From Diploptera punctata (taxonomy: Eukaryota; Arthropoda; Insecta; Blattodea; Blaberidae): a DNA stretch of 64,000 nucleotides. This document shows, one piece after another, positions 1 to 11,052 of the stretch. Made by a program: the position numbers and the translations under genes. The notes beneath the pieces were generated by a model. The model saw only the letters and a program-made list of their open reading frames with translations. It was not told the DNA's origin and made no database searches. Numbering within the stretch: the stretch's first letter is position 1; each line of letters begins with the position of its first letter. Location: contig JASPKZ010005703.1 of assembly GCA_030220185.1 (NCBI GenBank), positions 868,001 to 932,000 of the forward strand. The letters are read 5' to 3'.

Positions 1-87
1 ATTCTTTTTAACATTTATTTAGACCAGGCTCTTAACTTATGGTATAAAAATGTTCTGAAACGGGTATTCCTATAGGAGGAAAAGTAC

Positions 88-875
88 TGCATTCATTGTT
101 GTTTGCAGATGATCAAATAATTTTTACAGGAGATGAAGATTATATGAAATATATGATAAATAAACTAATGGAATAATATAAAAAATGGGAACTGAATATA
201 ATTTACAGAAAACAGAATATATGTGTTTGGGAAAGGATGTGGATGACCTCATACTTGAAACAGGGAAAATAAACAAATGTGATTTTTTTAAATATCTTGG
301 GGCATTAATTACAAGTTTAGGTACCTGTGAGAGAGATGTACAGACTAAAATTTCAAAGGTAAAAAATGCAACTAAGACATTACATGGAATAATTCGGAAC
401 AAAAATATTACAAGGGAAACTAAAATGAAAATTTATAAGAGCATAATACAGAATATTTTGTCATATGGAAGTGAAACTTGGTCATTGACGAAATTACAAA
501 AGAATAATATTAGAACAGTTGAATTTGATTATTTTAGAAGAAGCCTCCAAGAAACAAGACAGGATAAAATAATAAATGAATTCCTCTGGAGAGAAATGAA
601 TGTCACCACATCAGTTGTTAAGAGGATTGAAAATCAAACGCTTAAATGGTATGGCCATGTACAAAGAATGAAAAATGAAAGATGGTCAAAAAATATGTAC
701 CAATGGTCACCCCTGGAAGAAATAAACGTGGCAGACCAAAATGGAAATGGAAAACCTACGTCAGAACCATAATGGAAGATAGGAATTTGGAGAAGGAGAT
801 TGGATTGATAGAGATAAATGGAAACTGAAGACGGCAAACCTATAAGTGGGGGAAAGCCGAAGAAGAAGAAGAAGA
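88..875 (+). mobile_element. RTE-type LINE, 3' part (reverse transcriptase to tail)
   Basis: The plus strand reads LLFADDQIIF at 96-125, which is the RT catalytic FADD box. It then stops at TAA 174-176 and resumes one frame over at 185-772. That frame carries the usual RTE C-terminal landmarks: LSYGSETWSL, LKWYGHVQRMKNERW. The reading frame shifts again near 710-770, and homology to the copy at 27772-27875 continues to a GAAGAAGAAG tail at about 858-876. Seen: an early stop and at least two frameshifts, so it is inactive. The 5' part of the element lies outside the window or is lost. The family is recognised by motif; the exact clade is an inference. Confidence 0.85.
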
Positions 876-1153
876 AATTGTTATATTGCCACCACTGATT
901 AATTTCCCCTATAAATGTAATAAGGGTATATTAATATAAATGCAAAAATAAGAATACAAATTATAGCTTGAATAAGTCTTTAATTTAATATAAAACGTAA
1001 ATGGCCGTTCTCCACACTAAATCACGGCTACATTATCATAAGTAATGCCACGAGTGATTTCCAAATTACCGATTAATTCACGACTCACGAAGTATATATA
1101 GGTATTAACAAGCGAATGATGAGAGCGAAATCAAGAGCTTCAGAACATTTAAA
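876..1153. other. No recognised feature
   Basis: AT-rich sequence between the LINE tail and the CTA microsatellite. I see no coding signal or repeat shared with the rest of the window. Confidence 0.5.
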
Positions 1154-2036
<883 letters not shown>

Positions 2037-2232
2037 TACAGGGTGTCCACAAAGTACTACTACCAAAACAATGTAACTTAGCTCGTAAACTATTTGAGAT
2101 AGAGGCATGCGGTTTTCTTTGCAACGTATTCTACATCTCCCAAAGTTTTGTTTACATTTGTTGCAGATTGTGAATTAAGCGACAATGACGACACCACAGG
2201 AAAAGGCCCAATATGTATGGTCGTATGCTGAG
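2037..2232 (+). mobile_element. Mariner-like transposon: left end and transposase start
   Basis: After a TA dinucleotide comes CAGGGTGTCCACAAAGT, a plausible terminal inverted repeat. About 145 bases later an ATG at 2184 opens MTTPQEKAQYVWSYAES, the start of a DUF4817/mariner-type helix-turn-helix transposase. The frame runs out after about 16 codons, where the sequence switches to antisense transposase (2240-2690). The right terminal repeat was not found. The family call comes from motif memory. Confidence 0.65.
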
Positions 2233-2239
2233 TCTGATA

Positions 2240-2690
2240 AATAACCAGTACCCCCATATCCGAACGTTATGGCGGTTAACATATCCAGACACAAAGAAAG
2301 TTGCTTCATCAGAGAAAATCGCCTTCTGCAGGTACTAATTGTCTTCGTCAATTGCATTCAAGATAAAATCAGCAAATTCAGCACGCCGTGGGAAGTCAGT
2401 CGGCAGCAACGCTTTTGTAATTTGAACTTTATAAGGCCTGAAGATGTAACCGCTTATGGATCACTTTACGAATGATTGATTGTGGTAAATGCAGTCCCCG
2501 TGAAGCACGACGAACCTATTTTTGAGGTCTGAGTTGAAATGCAAGTTACACATTGACGATAGTTTCTTGGCTCACACCTGGTCGTCCCACTCCGTGCCAA
2601 GTCCATTACACTGCCATCTAATTATGGATGATTTGGATGGAGGATCTTTTCCATATTGCCAGTGGAAATTTCGCTGAACATATACAATGA
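2240..2690 (-). pseudogene. Mariner-like transposase relic in inverted orientation
   Basis: Read on the minus strand, the region gives QRNFHWQYGKDPPSKSS (HTH1), then a segment like RRASRGLHLPQSIIRKVIHK (HTH2). Near the end comes IFSDEATFFVSGYVNRHN followed by VRIWGY, which is the block around the second catalytic Asp of IS630/Tc1/mariner DDE transposases. There are stop codons (for example TAG before YLQK) and frame changes. The N-terminal peptide of what looks like the same protein lies on the opposite strand just to the left (2184-2232). The interior of the element is therefore either inverted or abuts a second, oppositely oriented copy. Confidence 0.75.
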
Positions 2691-2739
2691 CCTACTATTT
2701 TTTAAATAATTTATTTACTTCGCCTATCCATTTGAATCT

Positions 2740-3480
2740 TACAAATCCAGAACCTTGTGTTGCTGCACCCCGATTATTGTGACGTAATAAATAGCGATCT
2801 AAAATTTTACTTGCCGCAGAGACTGTATTGTGTTCAAAATACTTGCGTTCGTTTCATTTTCAACATCCGCTCTTATGATCATAATTCGGAACACTTGAAT
2901 AATCTCTCTTTGCTCCGTCTTTACGACAGACATAAATTGCACGCTCCTTCAATTATTTTCAAGCTTCTCTTAAAGGTTGAATTCGATTCGTATATAATCT
3001 CCCAAAATGAAAGAAATTTAAGTTACCTGACTTCCAGATTTGAGAAGTTATCTTCTTACCAAAATATTGACACCAGGTCACAAAATAACAGTCTGCTAAA
3101 AATCGCTCTCCACAGCACCTCTTATATTTCTTTCATACCGTAGAAGCCTCTGTCCGCTCCTGGAATTTCCTTCCTCAAGATATTAGGGATTGCCGTACTT
3201 TTGACACTTTTAAGTCACACTTATACAATTATTTGTTGTTAAATAATTAACTTCTTCTTCAGAATTAAATTTACCATATGTTGTTAGTAGTTTTGTTCAT
3301 TTTTCTATCTTGTATATTTTATATTTCATTGGTTTAATTTATAAAGTAAATAAACAAATGTTAGTTAATAATTGTATTGTAATAATTTGTTTATTGTAAT
3401 TTAGATATGACAATTTTTTCTAGCCTTTTAAGGCCTTAACTCTGCTAGATAAAATAAAGATTTTATTATTAATATCATCA
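2740..3480 (+). mobile_element. CR1/Jockey-group LINE, 5'-truncated 3' end
   Basis: The frame at 2757-3143 (HPDYCDVINSDLKFYLPQRL, then CVRFIFNIRSYDH and LTSRFEKLSSYQNIDTRSQ) matches the C-terminal part of the longer LINE at 30500-32590. The match continues through the 3' UTR to AAGGCCTTAACTCTGC followed by AATAAAG and TTATTATT at about 3435-3470. Relative to that copy it has lost everything upstream of the C-terminal RT extension and has frame damage around 3143. It supports a family whose 3' end is AATAAAG plus an ATT-type tail. Confidence 0.85.
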
Positions 3481-4243
3481 TCATCACTCCAGGGATTAGG
3501 CAATTGCCCGTCCGACTTCATAATGCATCAGCCCAACGTCTTCTAGGTCTTCCAACATCATGTCTTCCTCTTGCTTGATAATTTCTTGCTAACAATGGAT
3601 ATCTCTCCTTACACATTCTATCCATATGATCAATCCATTTCTGTCTGTAATTCGTGACCTTATCCAATAAAGGCTGTACTTTCAATTCTTCTCTTATATC
3701 CTCATTTCTTATTCTATCAAGTCTTGTACATCCTTTTACTTGTCTTAGGAACCTCATCTCCGCCGTCTGTATTCTGTCCTTCTGTTTTTTCATTGGAGCC
3801 CAAGTTTCACATCCATATAATATTGTGGGAACCGCCATAACATTATACATTTTTAGCTTGGTTTCTTTTCTAATTTTATTTTTGAATGTTCTCTGTATTG
3901 TTCCACACACCGTCTGAAATTTATTTATTTTGGAGTCAATATCTCTTTCCGCATTGTAGCCAAACATCACAGCCCAAATATTTGAAACTAGACACCTGTT
4001 CTATACTTTGATTTTCTAAAATAATTTTGGATCTCACCGGATCTCTTCCTCTAAAAGCCATGGTCATCGTTTTCCTTACAGAAATCTTTAGATCATATAA
4101 TTTACATATTTCATTTAATGCATGCATAGATTTCTGTAAGTCGTCTTCATTTTTCTGTATTATGATTATATCGTCAGCAAATAGAAGATTATTTATGCAC
4201 ACTTTATTATCTATTCTTATTCCTGGATTCACTAAAACTTTCC
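3481..4243 (-). mobile_element. RTE-type LINE, RT to 3' end
   Basis: Two minus-strand frames overlap near 3936-3970. The upstream one (4232 to 3936) has NNLLFADDIIIIQKNEDD, the RT catalytic box, and ISVRKTMTMAF. The downstream one (3970 to 3518) has PTILYGCETWAPMKKQKDR, EMRFLRQVKGCTRLDRI and VGRPRRRWADAL. The frame break between them is seen directly. The 3' end carries a short (ATG)n tail (TCATCATCAT on the plus strand). The 5' side stops at an ATT microsatellite. A second, shorter, TSD-flanked copy is at 43081-43294. Confidence 0.88.

Positions 4244-4303
<60 letters not shown>
4244..4303. repeat. (ATT)n microsatellite
   Basis: About 19 ATT triplets directly abutting the 5' truncation point of the RTE fragment. 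It may have been the insertion target or it may have expanded later. Confidence 0.95.
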
Positions 4304-4305
<2 letters not shown>

Positions 4306-4559
4306 TCAAATCTTTACGATTCTGCCTTCATTCCATATTGTAATGTCTTCTCCACTTTTTATCAAGTTACTGCTCCCATTATTTCCTTTCAAAAACAGTT
4401 AGTAGATTACCAATTTTGTATTTCCTTATAGAAGATACAGGTGTCTGCCCCATGTGTATTAATGGGTCTTAATAAGGATTTATATATATTATTAATTTTG
4501 TATGTATATGCTGTATCTTCAACACGGGAAGAAGAGCGACATATGCTCTATATTCTTCG

Positions 4560-4815
4560 GCAATCCTATTTTTCAGTTTAGTGAATATTTCTTTCTTATT
4601 TGTTGGATAGGCCTCTAAATATGGACTTTATTATTAATATTTTTAAAAATACATCTGTCAATTTATTTTGTGTTGGATGGGATTTCTTGACATAACCATG
4701 TTTTTTTCAGTTCATTAAATTTTAATCCCATTTTACTAGTTTCTTCCATTAAAGCCATAAACGTTTCACTGCCTTCCTTCTGTTTACTTTCCATAATAAC
4801 ATCATCATCAACAAC
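4560..4815 (-). mobile_element. Probable RTE RT fragment
   Basis: The minus strand reads MESKQKEGSETFMALMEETS, then KMGLKFNELKKTWL. This resembles the region just after the RT FADD box (GLKxNExKT). Downstream similarity is weak and contains stops. Its order relative to the next fragment shows they are separate insertions. Confidence 0.5.
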
Positions 4816-4839
4816 AACAACAAGCATTAAGCCTGTTCC

Positions 4840-5190
4840 GATATCGTTATAGGTCGAATTGGTCCTTCCATCTCTTCAATGGTCTTTCCAACAATCTTCT
4901 CCCTTTTGGTTTATAATTGTACATTCTTCTTGGTATGCGCTGTTCATTCATTCGTAATACGTGCTGAAGGTAAGCATTTTGATAGTATTTTATTCTTTCA
5001 CAGAGATTAAATATATTAAGTTCTGTTCTTATATCTTCGTTTTTCTTTTTATCGGTCCTTTGGTATCCTGCTATTCCTCTCAACATCTTCATTTCTGCAG
5101 CCTTTATTTGTTTACTATCTGCCTTTGTTAATGTCCAGATTTCACATCCATAATAACAATTTACCTAATTAAAACTTAACAGAGTTTCTG
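4840..5190 (-). mobile_element. RTE-type LINE C-terminal fragment
   Basis: The minus strand carries CEIWTLTKADSKQIKAAEM, then MLRGIAGYQRTDKKKNEDIR, then LQHVLRMNEQRIPRRMYNYK and RPLKRWKDQFDL. This is the standard RTE RT C-terminal tail. It is truncated at both ends and lacks all catalytic RT motifs. Confidence 0.85.
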
Positions 5191-5306
5191 GATATTCAAC
5201 GAAAACCACAAACGTATAGACAGTATAATATCTGGAAAAAAACAACCGTCTCGAGTCTGACCCACCTCGAGTTACGAGGCGAGATGAAGCCCCAATTATT
5301 GTAGGT

Positions 5307-5650
5307 CTATGATATACAAGGGGGCACGCCGTAGCGTAGTGTTAAGGCACTGTGCTACAAGCCGGAAGGTCAAGGGTTCGAGCCCTGGTGGGGTCAGGAT
5401 TTTTAAACTGGCCCAAACCTTCTGGTGGCACTATAGCCCTGGGGTCGACTCACCCTCTAACCCTCTATAACTGAAATGAGTACGAGACTCTTGTTCTGGG
5501 GGTAAAGGCGGCCGTCACGCAGGGCTGATAACCCGGCTGACATCAAGTGCCGATTGTTAAAAAAAGTGGAGCCTTAACCTCCTACTACCCCAAGGGCCTC
5601 CTGAGGCCTGTAGTGGGATCACTTTACTTTACTTACTATGATATACAAGG
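5307..5650 (+). mobile_element. tRNA-derived SINE, family A, complete with TSD
   Basis: The body at 5322-5635 begins GCACGCCGTAGCGTAGTG. It has a pol III A-box-like stretch and a B box GGGTTCGAGCCC near 5375, then a ~230-bp tail region ending ATCACTTTACTTTACTTA. It is bracketed by a perfect 15-bp target-site duplication, CTATGATATACAAGG, at 5307-5321 and 5636-5650. The intact duplication marks a fairly recent insertion. Other copies are at 30044-30351 (-), 37726-38021 (+) and a split copy at 51735-52385 (-). Confidence 0.93.
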
Positions 5651-6565
5651 ATGGCGGCTGAGTAGCCTTGTCGCACAATCAAGGAGCAGATGAAGTGAAA
5701 TAGATGAAGTGAATATGGAGAAAATATGAAATTTACCTTTTGGCAGGGAAAAATGAGAGAAAACTAGAAAAACTTGACCTCGATCAGATAGGTCTCACAT
5801 TGAGTAACCGAGTCGCGAACTGGGGACGTAGAGATGGGGGACAAATGTCCAAACGCTTGCGCAAGGAGACACCGCCTGTTAATGCTCCAAACGATACAAG
5901 AATAAATTTATGATTTTACTTTTTGTTCTGATTCTTAAGCTCTAATCTAAAATTTTCTGACAGCTTACATAGTTTAGATTCTGTATAAGTGCAGTCAGGA
6001 TAATATAAAAACCAGTTAAGCAATCTAACCGAGACAAGAATAGAAAAATTTATTTTATATCGGTTCATATCTCGACCATTAGTGTCTCTCCGGTCGACCA
6101 TCCTTAAACTATGGCGGTGTGTGAAATTGGGAGGAGCAACTTCCCTCGGAAGGTGGAAATCAATTTTGAACATGAAGAGGGTGGGAAAAAGGTAGGGGTG
6201 TGGGTCAGACTGGAGATAGAAGTGTATGCTGGTTATCGTGTGGAGATAGCACCACCACTTCCTGCAGCTCCAGGCAACTTGGCAACCAGATAAGCGTTCC
6301 AGCACAGGGTGCCCCCAAACTCATACCACCAACTGATAGTATCAGTACACTGCTCAAGTCTAGGGCTGGTGCCTGTTATGGAAAGATAGGCATTTTCAAA
6401 ATTTTATACGTGATTGCCCCAGTTTCCATCAACAGTTTCCTTCTCTTCTTGTCACTCACTTCCTTCATTCTTCATCTCTCCACAGGACATGTTCTGCTCA
6501 TCATCATCATCATCATTTGGGAACGGATTATTACTTGCTAAAAGTTAGAATTGCAAAGTAGCATA
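5651..6565. other. No recognised feature
   Basis: Open frames on both strands at 5916-6305 and 6111-6541 are short and match no family I know. The stretch 6100-6300 is more GC-rich than its surroundings. A short ATC run lies near 6500-6515. Confidence 0.4.
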
Positions 6566-6722
6566 ATGAGTAGTAAAGACCTGTTTCCACAATCAATAAA
6601 AAAGTGCTTACAATTTTATCAATATGTTATGCCCCGCGTCATAGACACAAGTCTTGGCACAGAGTACAGAAGTAAGGGATATGCTCTAGTTCGAGTCCCG
6701 ATGGAAAATATATTTTCTCATG
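6566..6722 (+). mobile_element. SINE family F head (tRNA-like), truncated
   Basis: ATGAGTAGTAAAG, then CCGCGTCATAGACAC, then a B-box-like GTTCGAGTCCC followed by ATGGAAAATATATTTTCTCA. The same order of blocks recurs at 7215-7300 plus 7557-7640, where the element continues into its body. Confidence 0.65.
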
Positions 6723-7045
6723 AATGGGTCCAGGTCGTCCAAAGTGGACTAGTGGTTATGTCCTTGCCTCTGGTTTCGAGGGTCGCGGGTTCAAACCAGG
6801 TCGCGGGCGATGCAATTTTTTAGGATGGAAAAATCCAAGGAGTAAGTCCTCCAGGAGGGACTTTAAGCCGTGGGTCCCGAGTCTGAAGATTTTCAGGCTC
6901 GTAAAAGATCCGTAAGAGCCTGAATTAAAGAGGCCTATAAACAAAATTTACCGACATCAACGTCCTTAGTTGCCTGTTAGATGTCTCATTGGATCGGTGT
7001 GTTGATTGCATGACATCTATAAGCAAACAATGTAACTAAATATTA
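6723..7045 (+). mobile_element. tRNA-derived SINE, family B
   Basis: The head reads GTGGACTAGTGGTTATG, with B box CGGGTTCAAACC. The body contains AGGATGGAAAAATCCAAG, GTCCTCCAGGAGGGACTTTA and TGAAGATTTTCAGGCTCGT, and ends in CATGACATCTATAAGC. The same block order is at 18617-18945. A more diverged minus-strand relative is at 27115-27385. Confidence 0.82.
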
Positions 7046-7108
7046 ACTTAGCCTAGTAACTCCTTGCTCAACAATGGACTACGCCTTAATATATAGATAG
7101 ATAAATCG

Positions 7109-7209
7109 ATAGATAGATTATACAGGGGATGATTGGAAAACATTAGCTCAGGATAGGGATGTCTGGAGAGCTAATGCCCGCGCGGGTATGAACCTATGGG
7201 TTCGATAGA
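7109..7209 (+). mobile_element. RTE-type LINE, last ~33 codons
   Basis: The frame reads DYTGDDWKTLAQDRDVWRAN, then ARAGMNLWVR and a stop. This is the C-terminus of the most repeated RTE family in the window (compare 46017-46288, 48300-48790, 51220-51530). It is 5'-truncated to about 100 bp and followed directly by SINE family F. Confidence 0.88.
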
Positions 7210-7214
7210 GATAA

Positions 7215-7862
7215 ATGAGTAGTAAGATTTGATTCTACAATCAATTGAAAATAAAAACGTCCGTACAGTTTTATAAATATGTTATGTCCCGCGTCATAGT
7301 TGAGTGCTTTGAGATATTTTTTATACTGTTTAACTAACTTTTTTTTTTTGAATACAGGTTTTCCTTCTTGTTTTACTTTTTCTGTTTTTACCTGTTTGTT
7401 AACTTTCTTTAATTCTCAAATAGACGCAAGGACAGGACACACACACCCAGACCCAAGGTGGAGATTTAAAATCCCCTTACCCCGCCGGGAATCGAACCCG
7501 AGTCGCCGGAGTGGAAGGTAGGGACTCTACCGACTACGCCACGGCGACGGACAGACATCATGCCTTGGAACAGGGTATAGATGTAAGGGATGCGCGCTGG
7601 TTCGAGTCCCCATGGAAAAGATATTTTATCGTGGTATAGGATCGGTGTTCACCCAGCATCGTGAGGAATTTGGATAGCTATAACAAGTAGAGGCTTCAGG
7701 TAGAAAAAAACACCCTATGAAGACTAAAAGACGTAATATGCTAACCAAACGTCACCCCTACACTGCACTGGCTGGATGATCGTCCACCTCTGTAAATCAC
7801 GTGACGCCAGTAGTCATGGCTACTAGATCAAAGGCCCTCTAGACCTGTCGCGACATAGAGTG
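7215..7862 (+). mobile_element. SINE family F, interrupted by another SINE
   Basis: The head (7215-7300) and the tRNA-like remainder (7557-7640, B box GGTTCGAGTCCCCATGG) are split by the family G insertion at 7301-7556. The body continues with GGTGTTCACCCAGCATCGTG, CTGGCTGGATGATCGTCCAC and a 3' end AGACCTGTCGCGACATAGAG. Relatives: a 3' tail at 38340-38390 (+) and antisense copies at 62295-62530 and 51588-51665. I remember similar long SINE-like repeats in cockroach sequence. Confidence 0.72.
7301..7556 (-). mobile_element. tRNA-derived SINE, family G, nested in family F
   Basis: Antisense tRNA-like head at about 7480-7556, with B box on the minus strand GGTTCGATTCCC and a head reading GTCGCCGTGGCGTAGTCGGT. 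The body contains GACAGGACACACACACCCAG. A truncated copy of the same body is at 39130-39306. Its position inside family F shows it is the younger of the two. Confidence 0.75.
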
Positions 7863-8211
7863 TACTTTTAAAAAGTGGTGAATATTTTCTGTAGGAAGTA
7901 ACAATATTACACATAACTAATCTGTGTTACAATCTTAATTTTTAGTGCATAAAAATTATTTCTTTAATCATCACCACATTATCCTTGATCCCCTAGAAGG
8001 AAAATAAAGGATTTACAAAGTGTTTCAATTCGGCTCTATTTATTGTGCTCTATTCTGTTCCAACCTCTTCACTTCCTTCCACATTAGTCGGAGTTGGTGG
8101 CATTTAAGCTTCTAGATTCCAGATTCTAAATTTTAAACAAGTCAAAGATTTGTTATATGAATATTTTCATGTTTATGATTTTCTTCAAGTTGCCATCAAT
8201 CCATTAACTTG

Positions 8212-8645
8212 TTTAACCTCTCACCTTCTAGGTATAATTCAACTTATGTGGCACGCGCCACCCGGGTCTTACAGTGACACGGTCTGTCGGGAGCGGGTTT
8301 ATAAACGATGGATCACACACATACTTTTTTTACCATAAAAGGGCTGAGAGGTCTCCCTGAATGAGTGATCAGCACATGTCAGGGCCTTCTCCGGCACAAC
8401 ACAACATGAAGACAAAACACAGCATTCACACACACACATCCATAGTAAATATGGCGAATATGTTAATGATAATTCTAATGGCCAGATGATATTCGGGGAC
8501 CGTTTGGGCCTTAGTGTTCCCATACATTTGTCTTACAAGTGAGGAAAAAACCCGGGAAAAAATGATCACCCAGGAAACTTATCCCGACCAGGATAGAACA
8601 CGGGCTACGCTGAGTACGAGACAGCGACACAACACCGGTCATTAA
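8212..8645 (-). mobile_element. tRNA-derived SINE, family D
   Basis: Minus-strand element of ~430 bp. The tRNA-like head (about 8575-8645) is diverged. The body contains the reverse complements of GTTTTTTCCTCACTTGTAAG and GGCCCAAACGGTCCCCGAA, and a 3' module GAGTGATCAGCACATG ... GGTGAGAGGTTAA. The first body module is shared with family C; the 3' module is not. Other copies: 14930-15362 (-), 17635-18070 (-), 28575-29290 (-), 35888-36298 (+), and partial ones at 9278-9460 (-) and 61795-61955 (+). Confidence 0.82.
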
Positions 8646-8898
8646 TACAATCTCACCATTTCATTTTTTCCCCCATGTTATGAATATTTTATCTCACTTT
8701 TCTATCTTATCCCCGTCTTAATTTTCTGAGCGCGAAAAAAAATAAAAATAAACCTGGATACGTTTCCTTCTAAAAAAAGTTCCAAATTTAGTAAATCTTT
8801 ACACCAAATCCTTAAATAAGTTTATAATTGAAATAATTCAATATTTGTACAATGAAAATGTAATGTTTTATATCTGCTTTAATGATTTTAATGGTATT

Positions 8899-9240
8899 AT
8901 ATAATAAAAGTCCACCGTTGTGGTCTCGAGGTAGCGTGCTGCCTTGTCACGCAGTGGGCCCGGGTTCGATCCCCGGTCGGGGCAGTTTTCCTGGGCGAGG
9001 TTTTTATCGGGGTTTTTCCTCACCTATAAGACAAATGTCGGGAAAACTTTAAGGCCCAAACGGTCCCCGAAATCATATGGCCATCATTATCATCCTTCAC
9101 CGGTGTGGAAAGCAACGGGAAGCTACCACACCTACAATTCCCTAGTAAAGCTGCAAGCATAGCATGAAAATGCTATGATTGCAGTGAATGAGCTGCCTTC
9201 GGGCAGAATTACTATGGACGGATGGATATAATAAAAATCC
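8899..9240 (+). mobile_element. tRNA-derived SINE, family C, with TSD
   Basis: The body at about 8914-9225 has the head GGTCTCGAGGTAGCGTGCTG and B box GGGTTCGATCCCCGG. The body then reads GAGGTTTTTATCGGGGTTTT and GGAAGCTACCACACCTACAA, and a 3' hairpin GCATAGCATGAAAATGCTATG near 9158-9178. The flanks form a 15-bp target duplication with one mismatch (ATATAATAAAAgTCC at 8899-8913, ATATAATAAAAaTCC at 9226-9240). Near-identical copies are at 39786-40130 and 53812-54150, so this is one of the youngest families here. Confidence 0.92.
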
Positions 9241-9277
9241 ATTAAATTTAATCTTATTTTCTTTCACCATCGTAGTA

Positions 9278-9460
9278 TAAAGTCCCACGTTATAGGTACG
9301 TTTACGTGCCCCACACCACGCAGTCCATACAGTGGCTCGAACCGTCGTGAGAGGGATTCAAACTTTGTATCACACACATACTTTTTGACTATACTATATC
9401 GGACCTCCACAAATGACGATCAGCTCAATCCAAGACATCTTCTGAGACAACAGCACATTT
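9278..9460 (-). mobile_element. SINE family D, partial
   Basis: Antisense match to the family D 3' module: the GTATCACACACATACTTTTT block and GATCAGCTCAATCCAAGAC. The tRNA-like head is missing. Confidence 0.7.
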
Positions 9461-10579
9461 TCTATTTGTTTAAATTTATTTGTTTATTTACACATAGCAT
9501 ACATCTTGTAGATACATTTATAAGCGATATTCAAATGAGCAGTAGTTTTTTGTTCGGGCACAGTACAAATACAACAAAGTAATGTGCATGCCGTACGGTA
9601 GTTTTGAAATTACAAAAATCTACTTCATTCATTATTAGATTTCGTACTTGGTATTTATGCCGTATTCGTGAAAATAGAAGTCGAAAAGAAAAAAAAAATT
9701 GAAAGAAGATTGGGTGCGAATTGATAAAAAATAAACTTATTTTCGTGTACTCGTATTTGCAGTTACTGCAATAGTGGTTAACCCAAATTACATGTACCAT
9801 AGGTTTTTTTTTCCAATATTAATGGGAGAATTATTTATTTATTTACTGCTGTTTGATATAAGTCTTGTAATTTGAGTTCCGAATTTGTCAATATAAGGTG
9901 TTGAATGCGGGTTTTCCTAGAGTGTATATAATTTATGGGAAATGTAAACACCATGAATATTTAAATTAAACGAGAAGAGCAAGGTAATGGCCTTCACTTA
10001 CAACACATTAAAGCTAAACAGATTCCAAATTTAGGTTCCGTGTTTATACGAACGTTTTTCCTTTGTTTTGTTACTATTTCTCTGCAAATATTGAAACTTT
10101 TTTTCCCAGAATACACTGCATGTGTACATCGGACTTGGAATAAAAGTGTTCATTCTACATAGCATTAGGTAAAATTTATCGATTATATTTTTTATAAACA
10201 AAATTTACTCTCAAAGGCGACAGCAAATAATGTCGATACAAGTAGAATAAGGTATGATATATCATAAATGTAAATCTACATGAAGTTCCTTAACAACAAA
10301 ATTTATTACAAATATCGAAACGTAGACGTAGATAAATAAAGATATAACAGCAACAGACCATGAAGGACTTTTGGAAGGCTCAATTTCAGACTTGATAAAT
10401 ACCGTAATAATATATGCTTAAAAATATAACTTTGCATGATTAGTAAATTCTAACCTCGAAAAGATATAAAAATGGCAGGAATTACAAATTCTTTGCTAAA
10501 TTTAAAAGTCATTCATAACTATGTATGCCTATAGTTGTCACAAAAGAAACAGAACTTGATTTGATTCAAGATAATTTTA
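9461..10579. other. No recognised feature
   Basis: About 1.1 kb of AT-rich sequence. Open frames at 9531-9800 (-) and 9385-9582 (+) are low-complexity and unrecognised. Confidence 0.45.
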
Positions 10580-10856
10580 AGCATAATAAATAATAGTTTA
10601 AAAAACTAAAACAACACGCTTTATTAGAAAACCGAACTAAAAAATGAAAAATAATTTTAATTTTCAACAAGCGGGATAAAATTAAAGTGGTCAACATAAA
10701 ATCATCTCCAAGACATCTAGAATAAAACTAGAGTTATCTACAATAAAAAATAATTTTACCATCAAAAGCGTGGGGTGCTTTTTATGGTTTTTACATTTTC
10801 TTCTGAGAGACTTTACTTTTACCATTATCTGTTTATTATGAAATATACAGTGAGTT
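10580..10856 (+). mobile_element. Foldback element family 2, single arm
   Basis: Corresponds to one arm plus the loop of the complete element at 21955-22440. Shared blocks: AACACGCTTTATTAGAAAAC, GATAAAATTAAAGTGGTCAA, TCTAGAATAAAACTAGAGTT, CATCAAAAGCGTGGGGTGCT and the loop AGAGACTTTACTTTTACCAT. The opposite arm is absent. Confidence 0.82.
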
Positions 10857-11052
10857 TACTGTACGACTTGGCCGGCGGTAGCGCATGCAGGCGAGGCCTA
10901 TGTGACCTTCACTGCATTTCCCCTCTCATTTCCCTGTGACGCCCACATCCCACATCTGTCTTCACTCGTGCGGCAGTCTGACTTATGTTCTAGGCCAGTT
11001 CTCACGTGAATAAAATTAAGAAGTGTTTAGTTTTGCTTGCAGTGTCTTCAAA
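10857..11052. other. Short GC-richer leader before a transposase start
   Basis: Locally higher GC (GGCCGGCGGTAGCGCATGCA; CTCGTGCGGCAGTCTGAC) just upstream of the DUF4817 frame. It could be the 5' UTR of that transposon. I see no terminal repeat. Confidence 0.35.

Noticed and set aside
5916..6541. Overlapping open frames on both strands as a gene
   Set aside because: No family resemblance, no splice or promoter signals; both strands are open only because the patch is GC-richer.
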